Shown: one piece after another, positions 17,557 through 25,246 of the stretch | How the letters are laid out: each line of letters begins with the position of its first letter | How positions within the stretch are numbered: position 1 is the first letter of the stretch | NCBI RefSeq assembly: GCF_004365965.1 | Contig: NZ_SOEB01000004.1 | Location: forward strand, 1 to 64,000 | DNA length: 64,000 nucleotides | DNA from: Rhodovulum visakhapatnamense | Lineage (GTDB): Bacteria > Pseudomonadota > Alphaproteobacteria > Rhodobacterales > Rhodobacteraceae | Reading direction: 5' to 3' | Made by a program: the position numbers and the translations under genes | Notes under the pieces: generated by a model | Told to the model about the DNA's origin: nothing | Seen by the model: the letters and a program-made list of their open reading frames with translations, nothing else | The model's database searches: none

Positions 17557-18894
17557 ATGAAGGATCTCGACACCCCGATGCAGCTGGGCGCGGTCGCCCT
17601 GCGCGACCGGCTGGCCTCGGGCGCGCTTTCGGCGCTCGATCTGGTCGAGGCCTGCCTGGCCCGCATCGCCGCACGCGAGCCCGAGATCGGCGCCTGGGCC
17701 TGGATCGACCCCGATTACGCCCGCGACCAGGCCCGGCGGCTGGATGCGCACCGGGTCTCGGGCCGGGCGCTGGGGCCGCTTCATGGCCTGCCGGTGGGGC
17801 TGAAGGACGTGATCGACACCGCCCGGATCCCGACCGAGAACGGCTGCGCGCTGGATGCAGGCCGGGTGCCCGCGCGCGATGCCTTCGTGGTCGAGCGGCT
17901 GCGGGCGGCGGGCGCGCTGATCCTCGGCAAGACTGTGACGACCGAACTGGCCTTCCTGCATCCGGGCAAGACCCGGAACCCGCACAACCCGGCCCACACC
18001 CCGGGCGGGTCGTCCAGCGGCTCGGCCGCGGCGGTGGCCGATGCGATGGTGCCGCTGGCCATCGGCACCCAGACCGGCGGGTCGGTGATCCGCCCCGCGG
18101 CCTTCTGCGGCGTCACGGGCTACAAGCCGACCTTCGGCGCCATCCCCCGGCGCGGGGTGCAGATGCAGTCGCACACGCTCGACACCCTGGGCGTCTTTGC
18201 CACCGACCCGCTGGGCGCGGCGCTGGTCGCCGAGGCGCTGTTCGGCTTCGACGAGACCGACCCGGCCACGGCGCTGGCCCCGCCGCCGCGCCTTCTGGAC
18301 ACTGCCCGCGGCGCGCCGCCGCTGCCCCCGGTCTTTGCCTTCGTCAAGCCGCCGGGCTGGGACCGCGCGGATGCGGAAACCCATGCCGCCTTCGCCGAAC
18401 TGACCGCCGCCCTTGGCGAGCAGGTCTTCGAGGTCGCCTTGCCCCCGGCCTTCGACGCCGCCGCCGCCCAGCGCGCCCGGATCAACATGGCCGAGATGGC
18501 GCGCTATCATTACCGCTATGTCCGCGACGGGCTGGACCGGCTTGGCCCCGAGACCCGGGACGCGCTGGAAGAGGGCGCCCGGATCCCCGCCCGCGATTAT
18601 CTCGCCGCGCTCGACTGGCCGAAGGTGCTGAACGCCGGTCTCGACGAGATCTTCACCCGCTGCGACGCGATCCTCTGCCCCGCAGCGCCCGGGCCCGCCC
18701 CCGAAGGCCTCGGCGCGACCGGCGATCCGATCTTCAACGGGCTCTGGACGCTGTGCGGCACGCCCGCGGTCACGGTGCCGATCCTGACCGCCGGAAACGG
18801 CCTGCCGATGGGGGTGCAGCTTGTCGGCCCCCGCGGCGACGACGCGCGGCTTTTGCGGACCGCGCACTGGCTTTACGGCTGGGCCGGGGCCTGA
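17557..18894 (+). CDS. Amidase (amidase signature family)
   Basis: A 445-residue amidase-signature hydrolase with the Ser-cisSer-Lys triad. Lys83 is in PVGLKDVIDTA, the cis-serine is in HTPGGSSSGSAAAVADAMV, and the nucleophile Ser176 is in IGTQTGGSVIRPAAFCGVTG. It lacks features that would make it GatA (no gatC or gatB neighbours). It begins 10 bp after the TRAP large subunit, so it belongs to the same operon. It probably hydrolyses an imported amide to acid plus ammonia, a sensible activity in a nitrogen-scavenging diazotroph. Substrate unknown. Confidence 0.9.
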   Translation: MKDLDTPMQLGAVALRDRLASGALSALDLVEACLARIAAREPEIGAWAWIDPDYARDQARRLDAHRVSGRALGPLHGLPVGLKDVIDTARIPTENGCALDAGRVPARDAFVVERLRAAGALILGKTVTTELAFLHPGKTRNPHNPAHTPGGSSSGSAAAVADAMVPLAIGTQTGGSVIRPAAFCGVTGYKPTFGAIPRRGVQMQSHTLDTLGVFATDPLGAALVAEALFGFDETDPATALAPPPRLLDTARGAPPLPPVFAFVKPPGWDRADAETHAAFAELTAALGEQVFEVALPPAFDAAAAQRARINMAEMARYHYRYVRDGLDRLGPETRDALEEGARIPARDYLAALDWPKVLNAGLDEIFTRCDAILCPAAPGPAPEGLGATGDPIFNGLWTLCGTPAVTVPILTAGNGLPMGVQLVGPRGDDARLLRTAHWLYGWAGA

Positions 18895-18928
18895 GCCCCG
18901 CCACCGTGCCCAAGGGAAAGGAGCCCCG

Positions 18929-19090
18929 ATGGACCGCCTGATTGCCGCCTTCGCCTTCGCCGTCTTCCTCGGTTTCGTCGGCATTCTCGCCCTTGAGGTG
19001 CCGCATGTCGATCTTTGGGCGGTGATCGCGATCACCGTCGCGCTGGTGGCCGCAGATCTGGTGTTCGCGCTCTTCAAGCCGCGCGACTGA
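18929..19090 (+). CDS. Small single-gene membrane protein, last in the TRAP-amidase operon
   Basis: A 53-residue peptide with two hydrophobic segments (about 4-24 and 30-49), beginning MDRLIAAFAFAVFLGF and ending ALFKPRD. AAAGGAG lies 7 nt before the ATG, which supports translation. It starts 34 bp after the amidase stop. I do not recognise the family; it may be a small accessory membrane protein for the transporter or unrelated. Confidence 0.65.
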   Translation: MDRLIAAFAFAVFLGFVGILALEVPHVDLWAVIAITVALVAADLVFALFKPRD

Positions 19091-19241
19091 TCGCCCCCAA
19101 CCCCTTGTCGAAAAACATCTTTCTCCCTGACGATACAGACAAACGTTGGATATGCCGGCCCCGGGCCGCGTGCTAGGCTCTTGTCGGCCCGCAGGGGAGG
19201 ATCGCGGGCCGGAAACGGGGAGAACCCCGAAGGGAGGAAAG

Positions 19242-20498
19242 ATGAAAACCACCTTGATCGGCGCGGCCGCGGCGGCCGTGCTTGCCATGCCGGCCTTCGC
19301 CCAGGGCGCGGACGTGCCCGACAATCTGGAAAAGCTGGGCAATTTCCAGACCACCGGCACCACCGACTTCACCTATGTCCCGCAAGAGGACGCCTTTGCC
19401 GACGGGATCCGCAAGACGCTCGAGCGGATCACGCTGCCCGAGGGCTTCAGGATCGGGCTTTATGCCGTGGTGCCGGATGCCCGGCACATGGCGGTCGGCC
19501 CGCAGGGCATCGTCACCTTCGTCGGCACCCGCAAGGACAAGGTCTGGGCGGTCACCGACCGCAACAAGGACCGCGTCGCCGACGAGGTGAAGGACTTTGC
19601 CCCCTCGCTGAAATTCGCGATCCCGAACGGGCCCTGCTTTTCGAAGGACGGGTTTCTCTACATCGCCGAACAGAACCGCGTGCTGCTGTTTCCGGCGGCC
19701 GAGTTCTTCTACGAAAGCCCCGATGTCGCGGCCTTCAACCTGGTCAAGCAAGGCGAGCTGATCCCGCCCGAGGAGGAAAGCTACAATCACACCGCGCGGG
19801 TCTGCAAGATCGGCCCGGATGGCAAGATCTACATCTCGCTCGGCCAGCCCTTCAATGTCGCGCCGCCGGAAAAGCTGGACCTTTACCGCGAAGTCGGGAT
19901 CGGCGGCATCATCCGGATGAACACCGACGGCACCGGGCGCGAGGTCTATACCTACGGCATCCGCAACTCGGTCGGGCACGATTTCGACCCGGAAACCGGC
20001 GATCTGTGGTTCACCGACAATCAGGTCGACGGCATGGGCGACGACATCCCGCCGGGCGAGCTGAACCACCAGACCGAGATGGGCCAGCATTTCGGCGCGC
20101 CCTGGTATGGCGGGGGCGATGTGCGCACCAACGAATATGCGGGCCAGGACGTGCCCCATGACGTGGTGATGCCCGCAGTCGAGATGGCGGCCCATGCCGC
20201 CGATCTGGGCATGACCTTCTATTCCGGCAGCATGTTCCCCGAAGAATACCGGGGCGCGATCTTCTCGGCCCAGCACGGGTCGTGGAACCGCACGACGCCG
20301 GTCGGGGCGCGGGTCATGGTCACCCATGTGGCCGAGGACGGCACCGCGACCTCGGAACCCTTCGCCCAAGGCTGGATCGACGGGAACGGCGAATATCTGG
20401 GCCGGCCGGTCGATGTCGCGCAGCTGCGCGACGGGTCGATCCTGGTCTCGGACGACCTGGCCGGGGCGATCTACCGCATCTGGTACGAGGGGATGTGA
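19242..20498 (+). CDS. PQQ-dependent sugar (glucose/sorbosone) dehydrogenase-like protein
   Basis: A 418-residue periplasmic beta-propeller protein with a clear Sec signal (MKTTLIGAAAAAVLAMPAFAQ). Blades typical of the glucose/sorbosone dehydrogenase family include HMAVGPQGIVTFVGTRKDKV, YTYGIRNSVGHDFDPETGDLWFTDN (quoted in part: GIRNSVGHDFDPETGDLW) and FYSGSMFPEEYRGAIFSAQHG, ending with a blade that closes the ring. The start has GGGAGGAAAG directly upstream. The next gene, a diheme cytochrome c, overlaps its stop codon (TGATG), so electrons from sugar or alcohol oxidation probably pass to that cytochrome. Whether PQQ is really bound cannot be decided from this sequence, and no pqq biosynthesis gene is near. 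Confidence 0.85.
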   Translation: MKTTLIGAAAAAVLAMPAFAQGADVPDNLEKLGNFQTTGTTDFTYVPQEDAFADGIRKTLERITLPEGFRIGLYAVVPDARHMAVGPQGIVTFVGTRKDKVWAVTDRNKDRVADEVKDFAPSLKFAIPNGPCFSKDGFLYIAEQNRVLLFPAAEFFYESPDVAAFNLVKQGELIPPEEESYNHTARVCKIGPDGKIYISLGQPFNVAPPEKLDLYREVGIGGIIRMNTDGTGREVYTYGIRNSVGHDFDPETGDLWFTDNQVDGMGDDIPPGELNHQTEMGQHFGAPWYGGGDVRTNEYAGQDVPHDVVMPAVEMAAHAADLGMTFYSGSMFPEEYRGAIFSAQHGSWNRTTPVGARVMVTHVAEDGTATSEPFAQGWIDGNGEYLGRPVDVAQLRDGSILVSDDLAGAIYRIWYEGM

Positions 20499-21109
20499 TG
20501 AAGGGCCTGTCAGCCCTGGCGCTGGGCGGGCTGATGCTCGCCAGCGCCGCCTTCGGCGATGCCGCCCCCGGCGATCTTGCGGCCGGGCGCAAGGTGGCGG
20601 GGCTCTGCCGGGTCTGCCACGGGTTGCAGGGCGTGGCCCAGGTGCCGATCGCCCCGCATATCGCAGGCGAGCCGGTCAGCTACATCACCCGACAGCTGGC
20701 CGCCTTCCGGTCGGGCGCACGCGAACACGAGATGATGACCGTGGTCGCGCGCGGTCTGACCGACACCCAGATCGCCAATGTCGCCACCTGGTATTCGGCC
20801 CATACCGCCCGCGCCAGCCTGCCGCCGGGCGCCGATGCCTCGGCCGCGCCCGCGCTTTGCGTCACCTGCCATGGCGAAACCGGCATCGCGGTCAATCCCG
20901 ACGCCCCCAACCTGGCGGCCGAGACCAACATCTATCTCGCCACCCAGCTCAAGGCGTTCCGCTCGGGCAAGCGCCGCCACGAGATCATGTCCGGGATCGC
21001 CGCCGACCTGACCGACGACGAGATCCGCGCCTCTGCCGACTGGTACGCGGCGATGCGGCTCGAGGTAACCGAACCGGGCGCGCCCGGCCCCTGCGGCGCG
21101 GCATGCTAG
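20498..21109 (+). CDS. Diheme cytochrome c (cytochrome c4-like)
   Basis: A 203-residue exported protein with an N-terminal signal peptide (MKGLSALALGGLMLASAAFG) and two class I heme c domains. The heme-binding motifs are CRVCH and CVTCH. The distal regions MMTVVARGLTDTQIANVATW and IMSGIAADLTDDEIRASADW contain the expected Met ligands. The two halves are similar, indicating an internal duplication as in cytochrome c4. It is translationally coupled to the dehydrogenase-like gene and probably its electron acceptor, passing electrons on to an oxidase or to the b561 protein encoded downstream. Confidence 0.88.
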   Translation: MKGLSALALGGLMLASAAFGDAAPGDLAAGRKVAGLCRVCHGLQGVAQVPIAPHIAGEPVSYITRQLAAFRSGAREHEMMTVVARGLTDTQIANVATWYSAHTARASLPPGADASAAPALCVTCHGETGIAVNPDAPNLAAETNIYLATQLKAFRSGKRRHEIMSGIAADLTDDEIRASADWYAAMRLEVTEPGAPGPCGAAC

Positions 21110-21266
21110 CCCCCCAAGCTGACCGGGACCTGAAGACCCAACCTCTTGCCTCTACACAATGAATTGCCTTGAACGGGGGTCTGGGCGGGCGCAGGTTGCG
21201 CCCGTTCCGGCGCCGGGGTCAAACCCGTGCCGCCCGCCCAGTCAACCGCCCAGCAAGGAGACGGAA

Positions 21267-21770
21267 ATGTCCGATACCAACGCCAGCGGCCCCGCCAACC
21301 CCGAGGCCTATTCCTTCCGACAGAAACTCGCGCATTGGGGCGTGGTCGTCCTCGTCGCGGCGCAATACCTGGTCTTCGATGCCATCGGCCGCGATTTCGG
21401 CCGCGGCATGAAGACCGGCGAGTGGGTCTATTCGCCCGTCGCCACCGGCCACATCCTGTTCGGCTTCGCGATCCTCGCGCTGATGGTCTGGCGGCTCAAG
21501 CTGCGCCGCGACGAGGGCGTCCCCGCCCTGCCCGCCGCCGAACCCGGCTGGGCCGCGACGCTCGCGCGCCTGACGCATGGGGCCTTCTACCTGATGCTCT
21601 TGGCGATGCCGCTGGTCGGCGCCGCGGCCTGGTTCCTGCAATCGGGCAGCGCCGCAGAGATGCACGAGACGGCCGCGAATCTGCTGATGGCGCTGATCGC
21701 GGTCCATGTCGCGGCCGTGGCCGTGCACCAGTTCCGGTGGAAAAGCAGCATCCTCAGCCGGATGATGTGA
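21267..21770 (+). CDS. Cytochrome b561 family protein
   Basis: A 167-residue four-helix membrane cytochrome b561 (prokaryotic type). Candidate heme-ligand histidines lie in RQKLAHWGVVVL (helix 1), VATGHILFGFAILAL (helix 2), LTHGAFYLMLLAMP (helix 3) and ALIAVHVAAVAVHQFRWK (helix 4). AAGGAGACGGAA precedes the ATG at 21267; the longer frame from 21159 is unlikely. It follows the dehydrogenase and cytochrome c with a 157-bp gap, so it may be a separately controlled partner moving electrons between quinone and periplasm. Confidence 0.87.
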   Translation: MSDTNASGPANPEAYSFRQKLAHWGVVVLVAAQYLVFDAIGRDFGRGMKTGEWVYSPVATGHILFGFAILALMVWRLKLRRDEGVPALPAAEPGWAATLARLTHGAFYLMLLAMPLVGAAAWFLQSGSAAEMHETAANLLMALIAVHVAAVAVHQFRWKSSILSRMM

Positions 21771-21822
21771 CCCGGAGCGCGCCTTCCGCGCCGACCGCTC
21801 CCTGACCGGCGGGGAAGGCATG

Positions 21823-21859
21823 GCGCGGCCCGCGGGCGATCTCTGCCCCCGGGCCGCGC
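21823..21859. terminator. Shared hairpin between convergent cytochrome b561 and cobC genes
   Basis: GCGCGGCCCG (21823-21832) pairs with CGGGCCGCGC (21850-21859). It lies between two convergent genes, 52 nt from one stop and 8 nt from the other. No strong U-tract follows on either strand. Confidence 0.5.
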
Positions 21860-21867
21860 GTATCCCC

Positions 21868-22842
21868 TCAGGCCGAAAGCGCCGCTTCAAGTCGCGCCCA
21901 TTCGGCCTCGGACCCCGGAAGACCCAGCCGCAGCCAGGTCGCCGAATAGGGAAAGATCCGCGACCAGATCCGCGCGCGCCCCAGCCGCGCCTGCGCCGCC
22001 CCGGCATCGCCTGTGTCAAACAAGCGGAAAAGCGCGGTGCCACCCAGCGGGCGCCATCCCGCCGCCTCGGCCAGCGCGTCGGCCCGTGCCGTCTCCGCCA
22101 TCAGCCGCACACGGCTGGCCTCTCGCCACCCCGCATCGGCCAGCGCCAGCGCTCCCGCCTCAAGCGCCGGTCCCGAAACCGCCCAGGGCCCCGCCCGGCC
22201 CGCCATTTGCCCGATCAGCGCGTCGGGCCCCAGAACAAAGCCCAGCCGAAGCCCCGCAAGCCCATAGAACTTGCCAAAGGACCGCAGCACCAGCACATTG
22301 TCGGGACAGGTCCCCGGCAGCAGCGACAGCGCGGGATGCGGGTCGGCGAAGCTTTCATCGACGACCAGAACACCCACCGTCCCGGCGATCCGCGCCAGTG
22401 CCTCGGGGGACAGGCGCCGCCCGTCGGGATTGTTGGGGTTCACAATAACCGCCAGACCGGCCCCGGCCAGTGCCCGGGTATCCGGGACCGTCTCGACCGC
22501 ACGGCCCACCGCCTCGAAGGCGCCCGCATATTCGTTATATGTGGGACCAAGTACCCGTACCGGCCCCTCGGGCGCGACCACGGGCAAAAGCTGGATCGCC
22601 GCCTGTGCACCCGCCAGCGGCAGCACCGGCCAGCCGGTGCCATAGGCGCCCCGCGCCGCGCCGGTCAGGCGGTCCATCGCGGCCTGTCCCGGCAGGTCGC
22701 GCAGCGCCGAGGCCGAGGCCGGCGGCGCCGGATAGGGCACCCGGTTGATGCCGGTCGAGAGGTCGATCCAGTCGCCGGGCGCCCCGCCGAACCGCTTGAT
22801 CGCCCCCGTTAGATCGCCCCCGTGATCGCGTCCGCCTGCCAT
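21868..22842 (-). CDS. cobC: Threonine-phosphate decarboxylase / cobalamin biosynthesis aminotransferase-fold protein CobC
   Basis: A 324-residue PLP enzyme of fold type I, of the CobC/CobD(Salmonella) group that decarboxylates L-threonine-O-3-phosphate to (R)-1-aminopropan-2-ol phosphate. This product forms the linker of the cobalamin nucleotide loop. It begins HGGDLTGAIKRFGG and has DWIDLSTGINRVPYP, the substrate-binding NPNNPDGR, VVDESFAD, and the PLP lysine in RSFGKFYGLAGLRLGF. The start at 22842 lies 2 nt past the stop of the upstream cobD gene. The gene order kinase-cobD-cobC supports the assignment. Confidence 0.9.
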   Translation of the reverse strand: MAGGRDHGGDLTGAIKRFGGAPGDWIDLSTGINRVPYPAPPASASALRDLPGQAAMDRLTGAARGAYGTGWPVLPLAGAQAAIQLLPVVAPEGPVRVLGPTYNEYAGAFEAVGRAVETVPDTRALAGAGLAVIVNPNNPDGRRLSPEALARIAGTVGVLVVDESFADPHPALSLLPGTCPDNVLVLRSFGKFYGLAGLRLGFVLGPDALIGQMAGRAGPWAVSGPALEAGALALADAGWREASRVRLMAETARADALAEAAGWRPLGGTALFRLFDTGDAGAAQARLGRARIWSRIFPYSATWLRLGLPGSEAEWARLEAALSA

Positions 22843-22844
22843 CT

Positions 22845-23792
22845 CTACCCCCCGAACGCCCAGACCAGCGCCGCCAGCCCCAGCGCCAGCACCGCCATCG
22901 CCTGCAGATAAACCCCAAGCCCCCGCCACAGGTCGCGCGGCCCCGGGTCGGGCGCGCCCGCGTTCAGCCAGGGCTCGTCGCTGACCCGGTCGCCATAGAT
23001 CCGCGGCCCCGACAGCCGCAGCCCAAGCCCGCCCGCCATCGCCGCCTCGGGCCAACCGGCATTGGGCGAGCGATGCGCGCCCGCGTCCCGCGCCATCGTC
23101 TTCGCGGCCCGGACCGGGTGCCGCGCCACAAGGCAGAACAGCGCGCCGGTCAGCCGCGCGGGCAGCAGATTGGCCAGATCGTCCAGCCGCGCCGCGACCC
23201 GGCCGAAATCCTCATAGCGGTCGTTCCGGTGCCCGATCATGCTGTCGAGCGTGTTCACCGCCTTGTAGCCCGCGATCCCCGGCAGGCCCAGCAACACGCC
23301 CCAGAAGACCGGCGCGACGATGCCGTCCGAGGCGTTCTCGGCCAGGCTTTCCAGCGCTGCCCGCGCCATCCCAGCCCGGTCGAGCCGCGCCGGATCGCGC
23401 CCGACGATCATCGACACGGCCTCGCGGGCGCCCGCCAGATCGCCCGCCGCCAGCGGCCGCGCGACCCGGGCCACATGATCGAAAAGGCTGCGCGTCGCGA
23501 CCAGCGGCGCGGCCAAAAGCCCGGTCAGGACCGCGCCCGGCCAGCCGCCGGGCAGAATGGCGGCCAGCGCCCAGGCGGGCAGCACCGCCGCCCCGACGGT
23601 CAGCGCAACCGTCAGCCCGCCCAGCCGCCTGCGGGTCGCGGGCGCATCGCCCGGGTGGTTCAACCGCGATTCAAGGCCCGCGATCAGCGCGCCGATCCAG
23701 GTCACCGGATGGCCGATCCGGGCATGGAGCCTGTCGGGCCAACCCGCCACGCCTTCGACCGCAAGGGCCACCAGCATCGCCGCCGCACTCAT
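22845..23792 (-). CDS. cobD: Adenosylcobinamide-phosphate synthase CobD/CbiB
   Basis: A 315-residue integral membrane enzyme that joins aminopropanol (phosphate) to adenosylcobyric acid. Family hallmarks are HPVTWIGALIAGLE, VSMIVGRDPARLD, ESLAENASDGIVAPVFW, GYKAVNTLDSMIGHRNDRY, RLTGALFCLVA and RSPNAGWPEAAMAGGLG. Several hydrophobic helices (about 60-100, 155-175, 290-312) fit the known topology. Its start overlaps the stop of the upstream kinase by 4 nt (ATGA). Named CobD in Pseudomonas/Rhodobacter usage, CbiB in Salmonella usage. Confidence 0.93.
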   Translation of the reverse strand: MSAAAMLVALAVEGVAGWPDRLHARIGHPVTWIGALIAGLESRLNHPGDAPATRRRLGGLTVALTVGAAVLPAWALAAILPGGWPGAVLTGLLAAPLVATRSLFDHVARVARPLAAGDLAGAREAVSMIVGRDPARLDRAGMARAALESLAENASDGIVAPVFWGVLLGLPGIAGYKAVNTLDSMIGHRNDRYEDFGRVAARLDDLANLLPARLTGALFCLVARHPVRAAKTMARDAGAHRSPNAGWPEAAMAGGLGLRLSGPRIYGDRVSDEPWLNAGAPDPGPRDLWRGLGVYLQAMAVLALGLAALVWAFGG

Positions 23793-24655
23793 CGTCCGCC
23801 TCCCGTCCTGAACCGCAACACCCGGCCAAGCCCCGCCGCGCGCAGCGCCGTCTCGGTCTGCCGGGGCGCATCGCCCGGCGCGAACAGCAAGCCCAGCGCC
23901 GGGCCGGTATGGGCCGCCACCAGCCCAAGCGCGCCAAGATCGCGCCCCAGCGCCCAGATCGGCGCAGGGTCCGGGCCACCGCGGAGCGCATGGCAGCGCC
24001 GGGCGCTTTCTGTCGCAAGCTGCGCCCGGCCGGCGCGATCCGTCGTGACGCGCCAGGCCGCGACCAGATCCGAGATGTCGGGAAAGGCGGTATCGGCCGG
24101 ATCGGTGCGCCGCCCCGGCCCCGCGAACCCGCCGACGATCTCGAAACCCGGGCCGGGGGCCAGACGGCCCAGCACCCGCGCCGCGCGCGGCGCCCAAAGC
24201 AGCGCCTCGGGCACGGGCTGCATCAGCGGATCCGTCGCGCCCTCCAGCGCGAGACAAAGAGCTGCCTCGGTGTCCGGCGACAGCGCGATGGGCGCCAGAC
24301 AGCGGATCGCCGCCAGCAGCGCCGCGGTCGAGGCGCCCGCCCCGCCACCGGGCGGCATGCCCACGAAAAGCCGCAAACGCCCCGGCGCGATCCCGAAAAG
24401 CCGCGCCAGACGCGCCACCTGCCCCTGCGCCAGCACCGGCCGCCCGCCTTGCCAGAGCCCCGCCATCTGCCCCGGACGCCAGACCGCGCGAACCTCCAGC
24501 GCCGGACAAGGCACGGTGACCAGCGCGACAGGTCCGTCGGGGCCCAGCCGTCCCTGAAGGAACTCGCCGAAATGACCCGCCACCCGGGCGCTGCGGCAGG
24601 CCGGGCCGGGACGGGATCGGGGAACGGGACGCGGGACAGGCGGGCTAGCGGGCAT
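23789..24655 (-). CDS. GHMP kinase, probable L-threonine kinase for cobalamin synthesis (PduX-like)
   Basis: A 288-residue GHMP-family kinase. The ATP-binding glycine motif is PPGGGAGASTAALLAAIR. An earlier conserved piece, AGHFGEFLQG, is typical of the PduX/L-threonine kinase group, as is GTNDPL-like ATDPLMQP. It would phosphorylate L-threonine to L-threonine-O-3-phosphate, the substrate for the CobC-type decarboxylase two genes downstream, so the three genes cover aminopropanol arm synthesis and attachment. The start at 24655 is chosen because upstream codons are arginine-rich and unlike protein; no strong ribosome binding site is visible. Confidence 0.82.
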   Translation of the reverse strand: MPASPPVPRPVPRSRPGPACRSARVAGHFGEFLQGRLGPDGPVALVTVPCPALEVRAVWRPGQMAGLWQGGRPVLAQGQVARLARLFGIAPGRLRLFVGMPPGGGAGASTAALLAAIRCLAPIALSPDTEAALCLALEGATDPLMQPVPEALLWAPRAARVLGRLAPGPGFEIVGGFAGPGRRTDPADTAFPDISDLVAAWRVTTDRAGRAQLATESARRCHALRGGPDPAPIWALGRDLGALGLVAAHTGPALGLLFAPGDAPRQTETALRAAGLGRVLRFRTGGGR

Positions 24656-25246
24656 CGGACCAATCGGGCGGCGGAACCGGCCCCCGCAATGGCATTCCCG
24701 GCGCGGGGATGCAACGGGCACCGCCCTCCAGGCCCCCAATCTGCGACGCGGTGCGGCTGCAGGGATGCGCAAAGCCCGGCCGTGTACGAGACCGGCCGAA
24801 GGCGAGGCGCTTCTGGCGCGACCCCCGGTTTCGGCCCCCGGATTGCCTCTTCGACGACACTTGCGCCGGATCGACCGACCCGGCGAAAACCATGCCATCC
24901 GAACGGCGCAGGTCCGCAGCGCAGAAACCGGGCGCCACAGGCATTCCAAAACACGCACCGGGCCAGACCACGGTTGCAGGCTTTTTCATCTTCGAAACAA
25001 TTAATTATGAACCGGGGCTCTTCCCGTCCGCGCCGCGACCGGCAGACGCGAACGGGGGCCAAACCGTGCCACACTGCCTTACTTTTGATCGGCATCGGCA
25101 GAGACCTGCTTCATCAATTGGCCAGGCGCGCTACAATCTTGAAGCGAAGTGACGTCTATGCGTTAACCTTGCCGTCGAAATACCCCTGCGCTATCCGAAG
25201 CTGCGAAAAGCGCATTTCAGTTCTTTCTTTGCCGGACCGGAGCCGA
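24656..25246. other. Intergenic region between the cobalamin genes and the PKS
   Basis: A 591-bp stretch between divergent genes with no convincing reading frame; those present are arginine-rich. Locally AT-rich parts lie at 24985-25015 and 25080-25240 and would suit PKS promoters (for example a TACAAT at about 25131), but no clear -35 box fits. I looked for the conserved boxes of a cobalamin riboswitch on the minus strand ahead of the cob genes and found none that was convincing. Confidence 0.5.

Noticed and set aside
24661-24960. Cobalamin riboswitch upstream of the threonine kinase gene
   Set aside because: I searched the minus strand for the conserved boxes (including GCCACTG and the B12-box pairing). 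Only scattered partial resemblances exist. An Infernal search with the cobalamin family model would decide.
24709-25152. Plus-strand 147-codon frame ahead of the PKS
   Set aside because: No family features, atypical composition and no ribosome binding site.
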